A stretch of DNA of 64,000 nucleotides from Triplophysa rosa (taxonomy: Eukaryota > Chordata > Actinopteri > Cypriniformes > Nemacheilidae). How positions within the stretch are numbered: position 1 is the stretch's first letter; the number at the start of each line of letters is the position of its first letter. This document shows, piece by piece, positions 21,960 to 32,635 of the stretch. The stretch is taken from the NCBI RefSeq assembly GCF_024868665.1, contig NW_026634127.1, positions 24,481 through 88,480 on the forward strand, written 5' to 3'. Made by a program: the position numbers and the translations under genes. Under the pieces are notes generated by a model. The model was given only the letters and a program-made list of their open reading frames with translations, searched no databases and was not told the origin of the DNA.

Positions 21960-22432
21960 TTGCAGATTAGGGCTGCAACAAACGATTATTTTGGTAGTCG
22001 ATTAATCTAACGATTATTAGACCGATTAATCGACTAATCGTCTATTATTTCAATGACTAATCGGTAAGTTTTTAATGATTATTCAGCTTTTGCAACTAGT
22101 TAAAACATTGAGTTATACATAAATTACGTAATGAATAAAATCCATACAATTCAGCTTTTGAAATTTGTTTTAATGAACTTGAACCAACTGGTTACTCTCT
22201 TTAAGTTTGCTGATTCTGTCCAACTCGAATCACACAAATACTCTCTACAAACTTTTAAATACAAATAACAATAAATAAATAAATCAGGTACATTACAGAC
22301 CAATTTTTTTTTTAAATGTAAACAAATCTCTTGACAGAAGCATTAAGCAGCATTTCTATGACAACAGTTCAGTTTAATGAAAAAGAGCAAGTAACATAAG
22401 AAAAAAAAGCACTGTCTTTTTTGGATTGTCAA

Positions 22433-23821
22433 TTAAGTTGCCGAGTTAAAGTGGAGAAAGGTCAGCATGTCAACGTGTTCACTTGACAAGCTTGCTCTTT
22501 TTTGTGAGCAAATGTTTCCTGCAGCAGAGAAGATCCGTTCAGCTGGAGTGGATGTGGCAGGAATGCATAGAAAAGATCTTGCAAGCTTTGACATGCTAGG
22601 AAAACGTCCCTCATTTTCCTTCCACCATCCTAGAGGATCTTCTTGTTTGGGTATTTGTGATTCTGAGAAGTACATTTGTACTTCCTTTCTCACCATCTGA
22701 ATCTTTTGGTCCTCATGCGACTCCTCTTCTTCACTGAGGCTGTCCGTGTCAGACTGGAGAAGGTTTTCTAGCACTGACTCTCCCTCTCTCCTTGGAACAA
22801 TGACACCCTGATGCTGCCCTTCTACTGTAGGTTTCCAGGACTCTTTTTCGGATCTCATTGCAAGGACTTCGACGGTGCTTTGAACCTCTCTTGTCTGTTC
22901 AGCAGGCATAAACTTGAGCTTTCGAAATCTTGGATCTAGGGCTGCAGACAGAAGAACTTTGTTGTCTTTCTCTTTGAAGAAAGTGCCGAAACTCCCCCAC
23001 CTCTCTGTTAACTCTTTAGAAGCGTTGGTTAAAAAGGCTTTTCCAGGTGCCGTTTCAAATCTAAGGGACTGCTGCACAGACCTCTGTAGCCCTTTTGCAA
23101 GTTGAGGAAGGCATGATAGTGTTGCATACTCTTGTCCACTAAGAAACTCAGTGGCACATTGAAAAGGCTGCAGGCCCTGGGTCAGCTCTTCAAGCAGTGA
23201 CCACTGATCAGGCTTCAAATCAAAGTAATGTTTGCCCCTTGGTGTCACTTCAGGATCAAAAAGTGTGGCCGTAATGGGCCAGCGCTGCTCCAGCAGCCTC
23301 TCCACCATGAAATAGGTGCTATTCCATCGGGTACTAAAGTCTTGTATGAGCTTATGCTCTGGTGTGTTCATCTGGTGCTGCTTTTCTTTCAGCTTAGTAT
23401 TGGCCAGCTCACTACTTTTAAAATGTTCCACCAGAGTCCTTGCAGCTCACAACGCTTTGCTGATGCTGGTGTCTTTCAGAGAACTGTTGACAATAAGTTG
23501 AAGTGTATGTCCAGCACAGCGGACAGAGACCCAATTATGTTTCTCTGCCAGCAATTTCATTGCAGCCACAATATTTGATCCATTATCATGAACGACTGCT
23601 TTGATGTTGTCAACGGAAATGTTGAATTTTGCGACAACCTCTTCCAGCCATGTTGCTATATTGGCACCAGTATGTCGTTCATCAAGAGGCATTGTTGCCA
23701 GTGTGAGAGTCTTCATTTTCCAGTCCTCAGTGATAAAGTGACATGTGACACCAAGGTATGCTTCTGTTGCAAGGCTAGTCCAAATGTCAGCTGTCAGTGC
23801 AATGAAACTTCTTCCTTCCTG
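22433..23821 (-). pseudogene. hAT transposase, last exon with catalytic and dimerisation domains
   Basis: An acceptor-like ttttcag precedes the exon at about 23821. The minus-strand translation starts with a SFIALTADIWTS block (catalytic aspartate region), then GVTCHFITEDWKMKTLTLATMP, AVVHDNGSNIVAA and VRCAGHTLQLIVN. A TGA at about 23444-23446 follows SISKAL. The same frame continues at 23431 with the rest of the core and the hAT C-terminal dimerisation motif PATSTPAERIFSAAG, to the stop at 22433. With only one stop here, this is a recently dead copy. Confidence 0.88.
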
Positions 23822-23962
23822 AAAAGTTTCCTTAACCTTTCAAAAGATATCAGACGATTTAAGTTGAAATTTTTTTTTTAAGATTCTTAATTTTAACTCT
23901 CTTAATGGTTAATCTGTTGTTCAGTCATCTTTACTGTGTGTTTAGTTTAAAAACTAGATTGG

Positions 23963-24236
23963 GTAACACTTAACAGGGTTTCATTTGTTAACATTAGTTA
24001 TTGTATTAATTAACATGAACTAACTGTGAGCAGTACATTTGTAACAGTATTTATTCATTTTTGTTAACAAATAAAAATACAGTTCATTGTTTGCTCATGT
24101 TAGATCACAATGTTTAAATTGTTAACAAATGTATTAGTAAATGTTGAAATTAACCTTAACAAAGATTAATAAATACTGCAGAATACAATTAATTATTCGT
24201 TCATGTTAACTAATGAAACGTATTGTAAAGTGTTAA
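23963..24236. mobile_element. MITE with 'gtaacact' inverted ends inside a hAT intron
   Basis: It starts gtaacacttaacagggttt and ends gtattgtaaagtgttaac. The first and last ~70 bp are inverted copies, with 'ttaacattagtta' and 'catgaacta' motifs. This is one of the most frequent MITE families in cyprinids. It lies between the middle and last exons of the hAT transposase, so it entered after or as part of that element's intron. Confidence 0.75.
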
Positions 24237-24289
24237 CATAGATTGTTCCCAAACATGTATTTGCAATTCTACATTAGGTGTATGTTTAC

Positions 24290-24536
24290 CTTTTGACAGG
24301 TTTTTTCATATTTTTGTTCCATTAAGCTTGTAATGTATGTTCTTGATGGGAGGATATATCCAGGGTGGAATGCAGAAACCATTTCCCGAAAGCCTGCGCC
24401 ATCAACCATGGAGAGAGGTCTCATGTCTTTAACCATCATGTTCAGAATTGACTCTGTAAGAGCAGCGGCTTGCTGAGGAGTACAAGAATTCCTCCTCAAA
24501 AGAAAGTCATCAATAGGCCCACTGCTTTTCTTAGAA
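24290..24536 (-). CDS. hAT transposase, middle exon
   Basis: The acceptor is gtttcag before 24536; the donor is G/gtaaac at 24290/24289. The exon starts SKKSSGPIDDFLLRR and includes QQAAALTESILNMMVKDMRPLSMVDGAGFREMV, the conserved domain before the catalytic core of ZBED/Ac-type hAT transposases, then HPGYILPSRTYI. No stop within the exon. Confidence 0.8.
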
Positions 24537-24986
24537 CTGAAACGAAAAAGATACATTTACTTCAGGACACATAGAATGGTAAAATATTTATTTGCAAACA
24601 ATTATTAGAAAAATAAAATTATTTAAAAATAATAATTTTACACTACAAATGAAATGACAAGAAGAGAAATTCAGATATTATATAATTCTTCCTAATATCT
24701 CCTTTTTTAAGTTGTCATTAATATGGAACAAAATAAAGGACTCCTATCACTTAACGTCCCTCTCTTATAATCATTTTCCTCTCATGTAATACCTAATAGT
24801 GTTATAATAATAAAAACAGGCTTGACTCCTAAGCTCGATCAAAGCTTTATACTTTGCAAAACAAATAATAACATTACTGTAATTATATGATTATTGTTGT
24901 TATTATCATTACTATTATTATTGCATTCTCTCATAAAAAGATTTACAGCTAAGTTAGTTAGTTAGCTCTAGATGGAGAACACTCAC

Positions 24987-25150
24987 CTCTCTCCTGCTCC
25001 GGGATGTTTCCTTTTTAAATGCTCCAGCATGCAGGTTGTGCTGCCGTGACAGGCAAGTTCCGCCTTGCATGCATTGCACACAACCGCATTTTTTGTTTTC
25101 AATTTGGTAAAGCTTTCCCACACTTTACTTGTTCGTTATTCGTTTGTACT
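24987..25150 (-). pseudogene. hAT transposase exon 1: BED zinc finger
   Basis: On the minus strand the frame reads [24 protein letters not shown], continuing with [18 protein letters not shown]. This is a BED zinc finger (C-x2-C, later H-x4-H) used by hAT transposases to bind their ends. It ends at a donor (GAGAG/gtgagt, 24987/24986). A candidate start ATG lies upstream on the minus strand near 25160, but the frame between it and the finger is broken by a stop or indel. This is one of two defects that I see in the gene. Confidence 0.75.
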
Positions 25151-25347
25151 CCGCCATAATTCTCGCTGTGTGTCCTTCTACTGCGATAGCATTCGGGAAG
25201 GCTGCATTACACTCTAGCGCTACAGTGCCGTAGCGGTCAAATTGTGATATTGCAGGCCCTTAAATTAAGTCACGTAATCAAACGACTACTCGACAACAAG
25301 AATATTTGTCGACAATGTCGACTAATCGTTTCAGCCCTATTGCAGAT

Positions 25348-26201
25348 GTCAGTTTGCTTGCAACAAGTTCTTTAGTTCTTCCATGGACAAAAAGCACAGT
25401 ATCATCTGCATACATTAGAACGTTAACACATGGACATACTTGAGGGAGATCATTAATATAAATACTAAATAAAATGGGTCCTAAAATAGACCCTTGAGGG
25501 ACCCCTATAGGACAGCTATCAAAAGAAGAACACTTATCGACCACTTTTATGCATTGTTTCCTCTTAGTCAGATATGATTTCATCCAGGTCAGGGCAGTAG
25601 CAGATAAATTAAAATTCTGAAGTTTAGAATTAAACAGTTATGATTAACAGTGTCAAATGCATTTACAAGATCTAAAAACACAGCACCAACAACACCACCT
25701 TTGTCAAGTTGACTAATTTGTTCGACAAAAAAAACAATTAGCCGTTTCTGTAGAATGGTTCTTTCGAAACCCACATTGCATTGAATGTAAATTTACTTCA
25801 CTTTCATTTAAATGAGAAACTAATTGGTCACAAACTACCCTTTCTGCAATTTTTGATGCTATTGGAAGGATACTTATGAGTCTATAATTTGATAGGAGAG
25901 TCTTATCACCTGCTTTAAAGATAGGTATCACTACTGCCGCCTTCCAGCAAGATGGAAAATAGGAGTTTGTTATTGACAGATTTATCAGATGTGTTAGAGG
26001 TTTGCAGAGAGATGATTTATACGTTTTAAAAAATTGTGCATCGATATCATAAACATCTTTAGACCTAGAGCCTTTTAAATTATCAAATATTTTCATTACA
26101 GTAGATTCAGAAACATTTTCAATTGTGAAGACAGGAGTTTCATTGTTTATAGGTTCTAGTACTCCTGATCTAGCACCAAATTTCATGGCCAGACACTGCA
26201 C
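25348..26201 (-). pseudogene. L2/CR1-like LINE reverse transcriptase, 5' part
   Basis: Minus-strand frames 26201-25713, 25774-25589 and 25583-25348 together encode an RT. Visible motifs are WKAAVVIPIFKAGDKTLLSNYR, MQCGFRKNHSTETA, VFLDLVNAFDTVNH, GVPQGSILGPILFSIYINDLP and the catalytic YADD in LMYADDTVLF. Two frame breaks (about 25740 and 25586) make it non-functional. The 5' end (endonuclease and ORF1) is missing beyond about 26215. The gene continues on the far side of the hAT at 21959. Confidence 0.88.
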
Positions 26202-26329
26202 ATTTTAAGTAGCGGGTGTTCTGTATGCTACGAGAGTTTGTATCATGGGTTGTGTAGATCAGTTTGAATATGGTTACACCCCAGCATATAGTCTTTAGAA
26301 AAATGTTCTGGGGATGGACGGGTGAAAGG

Positions 26330-26464
26330 AAGCAGGAATGAAGGAATGGATAGACAGATGGATGGATGTACGGGATTAACTGATGAATGATGGACAGATG
26401 GATGGATGAGAGAGACTGGTGATGAGGTAGACAGATAGATGGATTGATGGATGACAGACTGGAT
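26330..26464. repeat. Minisatellite block 1, left part
   Basis: Tetranucleotide-based sequence of ggat/gaca words in a higher-order unit ('gagagactggtgatgaggtagacagatagatgg'). It stops at the hAT that starts at 26465 and resumes at 27936. The unit is the same as in block 2 at 31064-31747. The short stretch 26202-26329 has no recognised feature. Confidence 0.8.
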
Positions 26465-27935
26465 TAGGGCTGCTTATTTATTATTATTAGAAGACACTTA
26501 TTCGAAAACAAATTTGTATTAGTCGATTGTCTGCATATCATTTAAAAAGTGTATACGCACCACATTAGTCGCTTTACATAGCCGTTCGCTCTAACCCTGA
26601 CTGTTAACTTGGATAAATAAGTGCTATTGAGAGCATGTTTAAATGTCTATTTGTCCAAGGGTGTATGAGTAACATGGTGGCTAAAAATGAGGAATATGCA
26701 ATCCTACGTTTGACAGATCTGTTGAGCAAATGCGCTGCATCCCTCCGCTTCTAACGGCAGCCGCTTCGGCTTCATTGTGTGCGGGACACAGAGCTCAGTT
26801 TTCCAGCGGTGTGGACGGACAAACTTGGGTTCCTGCGACATTCCAAAAAGCTAAATATGGCTTAATTCATTAAGATTCAGCATACACCTTAATAAAGCGT
26901 ATTATGTACAGAAAAGAGCCTGAACGTCAACAGAAAGGGCATCAATAAAGGATCACAGGACAACGTTTGAGTGCTTTGCATTCATGTTCAAGGCTTCTGC
27001 TTTTCTTAATATGCTTGCATAATATGCTTTATTATATGGTGTGTATACAGAACATTTAGTGTTTTGGAATCAATGTCGCAGGAACATAAATTTGGCCATT
27101 TTGTTGGGACCGAAACCGGCTTTATAAAGAAGGGCATGATATGGCAGAGATGCGGAAATGAAGGCAAAACTGAGGCGAGTTAAGTTAATGGTCTATATAG
27201 TTGTAGTGTTTAGTTACTGCTTTATTTATTTATTTAATACAATGTATTGAATCTATTTATTTATTCCTATTTTTTGCGTTCTGACCTCAAGAGGTTTCTT
27301 TCGGTTTTAAAGCCGTCTGCTTGATTTTTTCCACTGTTATGTTTTCTTTTAAGTGCTTCAATTTTCTGTATTTTTATTTATTTGTTTATTTACCATTTAT
27401 TTTATAAATTTTATAAGTTTAAAATATTGCTACAATTGAATTTTGTTTCTGAAGAAAATACTCACATTAGGCAATTTTTACAGTCTGATGCAGAGAAAAA
27501 ATGTTTCGTTATGAGTCCGTAGGCCTTTTTATTTTTGCATTAATATTTTAGTTTGCTATTTTGGCTCGTTTGCCTAAAATTGATATTTACTCCATCTTTT
27601 TTTATTTTCACTAGTTCACTAGAGAAATATTATATTGAGACGTATAATCATAACTTGTGGCGGTGTCACAACGGATTGCATTATGTGTGCGCTTGATTTA
27701 TATTTTAAAGGCTCATTATAATGATTTTGTATAGCTCTGTAATTTAGAACAATGTTAGCAATGTTACATAAAATATGTTTTTCATACGTGAAGCTTAAAC
27801 CATCATCTGATGTCCCCATTCCCCATGTATATTGAAATATTTCAATTAATATCATAAACGTGCCAATAGTCGACTAATGGCCTAAATGAACGACTGCTAG
27901 TCGACTAAAGCAATCTCTAGTCGAGGGCAGCCCTA
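26465..27935. mobile_element. Non-autonomous hAT inserted in the minisatellite
   Basis: The ends are TAGGGCTG..CAGCCCTA with an exact 8-bp duplication GACTGGAT at 26457-26464 and 27936-27943. Subterminal 'agtcgac' motifs occur at the right end. There is no transposase, only AT-rich sequence and chance frames. A second copy in the opposite orientation lies at 35384-37185. The element shares its terminal octamer with the BED-finger hAT at 21968-25339, so a related transposase could have moved it. Confidence 0.92.
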
Positions 27936-28160
27936 GACTGGATAGAAGGGAGTGATGGACAGATGGATGAACAAAGATTGATGGATGAGGGGATGGAGGG
28001 ACAGATGAGAGGGACTGGTGATGAGGTGGACAGACAGATGGATAGATGAATGACAGACGGGATAGACAGATAGAAGGGAGTGATGGACAGACGGATGAAC
28101 ACAGATGGATGGAGTGACAGATGAGAGGGACTGGATATGAGGTGGACAGACGGACAAGCC
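27936..28160. repeat. Minisatellite block 1, right part
   Basis: Continuation of the array at 26330-26464 after the hAT. Words include 'gatagaagggagtgatggacaga', 'gatggatgaggggatggaggg' and 'gagagggactggtgatgaggtg'. About 1.6 units of ~135 bp are visible. Minus-strand frames in it encode only repetitive Ser/Pro/His/Leu runs. Confidence 0.85.
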
Positions 28161-28485
28161 ATGAACATTACCTTGCGTGCCACCCTTGCCAGTGCCAGAA
28201 ACTGAATTATTTTAATCATCAAGTTTCATTCAGTTAGTCTCATGAAATTTATTGAAACTGTTAATAATAATCAGTTGCTGTTCTTAATAATAAATAATGA
28301 ATTATTCATTGGTTTTAATATACAAATAACGTACAACAAACTGTATGCATTTGCAATGTTGTCACCCCTTCCACCCCATCTCATTCTATCGTTCTTGTTT
28401 CCCAACTGTTTACGTTCACAAAACACACTACTTTTACAAGGATACTTTCTTATAAGGGAATTTTGACATAATTTTGTGTTTATAT

Positions 28486-29784
28486 CAGGGCCGGCTCTAG
28501 GCATGGGCATGGGCAGGGGTGGGCTGAACCCACCTAAACGTCTGTCTTGCCCACCCAATGAGAATCAAAAAATAACACCAAAAATTGTTGTACTTTCTAT
28601 TGGCTGAAAGCAACGTCACTCTTCACTTCACTGCTCTGGCTTTAGTTTGAAGCATGCTACATGCTACAGGTGGAAGCAAAAAGCAAAATGAATTTTAGAC
28701 GCACTGCACACATGTAAAATTAAGCATGTAAAATTAATTGTGCAGTAAAATCAGATTTATTTATCCATTTTTGCGGTCTTATTTTGTGCTGTTAACAAAC
28801 AGCTATTATTTGCTTGCAATATATAGGCTAGATTTTAACCTACTGACTTTCAGTAATGACTGAAAGCTCAATCTTCCGAAGCTCCCGCTTCAGAAATAAA
28901 TCTGTGTCTCTCCATCTCAAACACCCCAATTCACACTACAGGTGGTAGCGAAACAATGTGCAAAATAGTTTAGTTTAGGCGCGATGCGCGCTCACGATAC
29001 CACATGAAAAACAGCAGATACGATGTAAAGTTCATTGTGCAGTGTAATCAGATTAATTCATTCTATTCATTAAACGAAATTAAACAGAAATCAGTGATCG
29101 TTCAGTGATGGGGAATGTTCTTAGCCCGCTTTCTTTTATAGGCTTCTATTTATGTCCAGTTTACATAACCGCTTTATTTAAGGTGTAAAACATCAACAAA
29201 ATTACTATATAATTTATACACAATTACTATATAAGAGGCAATAATCAACAATATTTTTTTTTCATTTTAAACTCGCAGTCTTCTGTAATGAATGCCTGTT
29301 TGTTATATTTATAACATCATAAATCATTTAAATCCTGCATGTATTGCAGTCATATACTGCAGTGTTTGTTGAATTCCAACAAATTCATGAGAGCATGATA
29401 ATAAAGCAATTTTTAAAAATCTGGCTAATTTCATAAAACATTTTTACTTTTTCTAACGTATACAAACATTAGTTTTGTGTTGCTTAAAACTAAATATGAA
29501 CTTGTTTTTTGCTGTGTTTCTGTTTTAAAAATACAGATCATCTTTTCTGTTTCTCCAGTTCATTTTCTCCAAATAAATAAAAAGAAATTATATGAAATTT
29601 GGGAGAAATGTTGTCAGAAGTTCACAGAAATAAACAAAAATCAGAAAAAAAGGAAAATACTTTTGAAATGGACTCTTAATTTTGTCTGCAGCTATACTGT
29701 CTGTGTGGTTGGGGTATATGCCCACCCAGAATATCTGCTAGTCCACCCAGTCCACCCTTCTGCACCTGGCAGGAACCGGGCCTG
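28486..29784. mobile_element. Non-autonomous hAT, 'cagggccggctc' ends
   Basis: The left end is cagggccggctctaggcatg; the right end is 'ctggcaggaaccgggcctg'. An exact 8-bp duplication GTTTATAT flanks it (28478-28485, 29785-29792). Inner 'gcccaccca' words at both ends are typical of this fish hAT group. Plus-strand frame 29477-29875 is not coding. Confidence 0.9.
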
Positions 29785-30070
29785 GTTTATATGTCAATTT
29801 TTTAATAAGATTTCAGTATGGTATTTTGCGCTCTTTCTGAGATGCGACTCAGTTTTTAGTGATTTTTCTGCATGAAAGTTGCATCGATACATATGTTTGA
29901 TTTTTATCCATAGCAACTCATAAATAAAAAGTATTTAACATTATGTCTAAACACTATGGCATTAAAGTATTCTAGTATTCGAGTTTTCTAGGCTATAAAA
30001 GATGAAAAAGCAAATAAATCGACGTGGCAGTTGATTCGGTCAGTCGTCTACATTGTTTGGTTGCCATTAG

Positions 30071-30609
30071 TGTCAGGGTTGCGGACAGAGAACCCAGACG
30101 CAGACAGCTAAATAACCAAAAAATATTTTTATTAAACGTAAACACAAAACACACAATGGGGCAAAACAGGAATTCGTAATAATAAAACAAACAGAACACT
30201 TCCCACGAGGGGGAATAAACTCAAGGACTCAAAAAGAAACAAAAACGTATACTTCACAAAACACGACAGGGCAGGATCACAGCAAGGACAAAATTCCAGA
30301 TGAGGGTAACGCAGGGCAAGACAAGGAACGGCAAATACAACAATGATCTGACACAGGACGAGGAATTCACTGGGCTTATAAAGGAGAACACTAACAAGGG
30401 ATGATGACGCAGGGAGGGTGACGGCTAGGTGACGGGGATAGAGTACCGGGAAACAAGGGGGGCGGGGCCAAGGCAAGAGACAGGAGGACACACGGCACAA
30501 TGTCAAAACAAACTGCCACGTACCCCCACACAAGACGTAACACACACAAGACATGGTACTGTCACGACCCTGTCCACAAGGCTTGAAAACACCGGACAGG
30601 ATCCTGACA
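30071..30609 (-). repeat. Solo LTR-like element, copy 2, with 5-bp duplication
   Basis: It begins TGTCAGGG and ends CCTGACA. An exact 5-bp duplication ATTAG flanks it (30066-30070, 30610-30614). TG..CA ends with a 5-bp duplication are the mark of LTR retrotransposons. The absence of internal sequence makes this a solo LTR left by recombination. On the minus strand an AATAAA lies about 50 bp from the end, suggesting that orientation. Related to 1820-2388. Confidence 0.85.
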
Positions 30610-30614
30610 ATTAG

Positions 30615-31063
30615 CATATTTAGGTTTAAAATGAATGCTGCTATTTTTTGGGCTATTTCAAGCTAATTGGGCAATTTTTTTACAATAAAATAAACCAGCA
30701 CAAAAAAACTGTAATATAAATGTAAGTCAAACAATTGAACTATCTGCTGTTTTGGGAGAAGTTGCATAACTGAGAAAATCTGCACGGTAACATTTGTGAG
30801 AAAATCTGCACGATCACATTTGTGAGAAAATCTGGACGTCACATTTGTGAGAAAATCAAGCTGAGAGAATCTCATAAAAAGGTGAGACTTAAAAACTGTA
30901 CATTTATATGGTACACCTTTGCATTTTCTCTCGAATTGCATTATGTATTTGTAAAACGCTTTCTGTTTGTTTCAGAGTTTAGTTTCTTTTGCAAAAAAGG
31001 TTGCGTTTGTTTGCAAAATGCTGTATTTGTTTGTTAAGTTTTGGCACAATTTTCGCTCCATAT
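30615..31063. other. Intron sequence with a short triplicated motif
   Basis: At about 30771-30860 the phrase 'gagaaaatctg.acg..acatttgt' occurs three times in tandem (about 28-30 bp apart). The rest is AT-rich with no feature. Frames here are chance. Confidence 0.5.
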
Positions 31064-31747
31064 GAGAGGGACTGGTGATGAGGTGTACAGACAGACAGAC
31101 AGACAGATGGATAGATGAATGACAGACGGGATAGACAGATAGAAGGGCGTGATGGACAGACGGATGAACACAGATGGATGGATGAGGGGATGTAGGGACA
31201 GATGAGCGGGACTGGTGATGAGGTGGACAGACAGACAGACAGACGGACAGATGAATGACAGACGGGATAGACAGATAGAAGGGAGTGATGGACAGACAGA
31301 TGAACACAGATGGATGGATGAGGGGATGGAGGGACAGATGAGAGGGACTGGTGATGAGGTGAACAGACAGACAGACAGATAGATGGATGGATGAATGACA
31401 GACGGATAGACAGATAGAAGGGAGTGATGGACAGACAGACAGATGGATGGATGAATGACAGACGGGATAGACAGATAGAAGGGAGTGATGGACAGACGGA
31501 TGAACACAGATGGATGGAGTGACAGATGAGAGGGACTGGATATGAGGTGGACAGACGGACAGACAGACAGATAGATGGATGGATGGATGGATGGATGGAT
31601 GGATGAATGACAGACGGGATAGACAGATAGAAGGGCGTGATGGACAGACGGATGGAGGGACAGATGAGAGGGACTGGTGAGGAGTTGGACAGACAGACAG
31701 ACAGATGAATGACAGACGGGATAGACAGATAGAAGGGAGTGATGGAG
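31064..31747. repeat. Minisatellite block 2, about 136-bp higher-order unit
   Basis: About five copies of a unit made of: gagagggactggtgatgagg, then gacagacaga, then gatggatagatgaatgacag, then gggatagacagatagaaggg, then 'tgatggacagacggatgaac', then 'gatggatggatgaggg'. Units start near 31064, 31204, 31340, 31530 and 31665, with expansions of the 4-bp core (six ggat copies near 31577). The array lies in the Sp1 intron and ends about 35 bp from the donor of the zinc-finger exon. On the minus strand it has no stop codon in at least two frames. Confidence 0.92.
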
Positions 31748-31782
31748 TAGCAGTGTTTGTCTGGTGGTTGCAGATGACAGAC

Positions 31783-31976
31783 CTGTGTGTGTTCTCTTGT
31801 GTCGCTGCAGCTCATCAGATCGGGTGAAGCGTTTCCCACAGAAGGACCAGGAGCAAACGAAGGGTCTTTCTCCAGTGTGCCAGCGTAAGTGTGCTCGCAG
31901 ATGAGACGTCTTCCCATAGACCTTCCCACATCCAGGAATATGACAGATGTGCTGCTTCTTCTTACTGGGGTCATTG
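31783..31976 (-). CDS. sp1: Sp1 exon with C2H2 zinc fingers 1 and 2
   Basis: The acceptor is ggcag before 31976 and the donor is gt at 31782-31781, with the non-consensus continuation gtctgt. The 194-nt exon enters in phase 2 and leaves in phase 1. It encodes finger 1 (C462, C467, H480, H484; contact residues K, H, A) and finger 2 (C492, C497, H510, H514; contacts R, E, R), joined by the TGERPF linker. This pattern is that of Sp/KLF proteins binding GGGCGG boxes. The exon ends in HTG, and the next exon supplies EKK. A long minisatellite lies in the following intron, ending about 35 bp from this donor, and the reading frame stays open into it. Confidence 0.95.
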
Positions 31977-32292
31977 CTGCCATAAAAGAAATGAGTTGAC
32001 ACGGTTTCAAACAGTGCCTTTAATGACAACTAAGACCTTTGGGGATTTGTCTTCATGAAAGCTGCATTGATACATATGCTTGCCTTTGATCCATAGCGCC
32101 TTACAAATAAAAATAATTTAACCTTATGTCTAACATTGTGTCTGCTTTGCAGTATGGTTTACACAATAGTATAGTGCGGAGGCACTGATAGATAAGCCAA
32201 TGGCAGAGGGAGGGGAGACGAAAGGGAGTGACTGGATGTGCTGCAATATAACATTTGGGCACATACAATTTAAAATATATATTGTTGCAAAT
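31977..32292 (-). other. Short Sp1 intron, 3' end
   Basis: Intron sequence next to the acceptor of the zinc-finger exon. The part at about 32040-32110 ('catgaaagctgcattgatacatatg', split: similar to 29870-29900) echoes sequence flanking the 28486 hAT, so a duplicated segment is possible. No gene seen. Confidence 0.4.
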
Positions 32293-32635
32293 ATACAGCA
32301 TCTCACAGAAGTGAGTACACCCCTCACATTTTTGTAAATATTTTATTATATCTTTTCATGTGACAACACTGAAGAAATGACACTTGGCTACAATGTAAAG
32401 TGAGTGTACAGCTTGTATAACAGTGTAAATTTGCTGTCCCCTCAAAATAACTCAACACACAGCCATTAATGTCTAAACCGCTGGCAACAAAGTGAGTACA
32501 CCCCTAAGTAAAAATGTCCAAATTTGGCCTAAATAGATATTTTCCCTCCCCGGTGTCATGTGATTCGTTAGTGTTACAAGGTGTCAGGTGTGAATGGGGA
32601 GCAGGTGTAATAAATTTCGTGTTATCGCTCTCAAC

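Larger units (their letters stand above)
21968..25339 (-). mobile_element. Nearly complete BED-finger hAT transposon, 3.4 kb
   Basis: The termini are TAGGGCTGC..CAGCCCTA, with an exact 8-bp duplication TTGCAGAT at 21960-21967 and 25340-25347. Subterminal 'cgattaatcgactaatcg' repeats occur at both ends. The transposase gene runs on the minus strand with a BED-finger exon, a middle exon and a long last exon. The element inserted into the RT of an L2-like LINE, whose two halves lie on either side. An internal MITE (23963-24236) sits in one of its introns. Confidence 0.95.

Noticed and set aside
26330..31747. CRISPR-like array or coding repeat protein in the ggat/gaca blocks
   Set aside because: Units are nested tetranucleotide repeats without unique spacers, in a vertebrate intron.
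31034..32029. A 331-residue protein made of zinc fingers plus a repetitive tail as a real gene product
   Set aside because: The exon ends at a donor that joins in phase to finger 3; the tail is a minisatellite open in several frames. Kept only as an intron-retention observation.
32594..32635. Upstream ATG as the Tc1 transposase start
   Set aside because: Family similarity starts at the ATG at 32636; the upstream codons are in the element's noncoding region.
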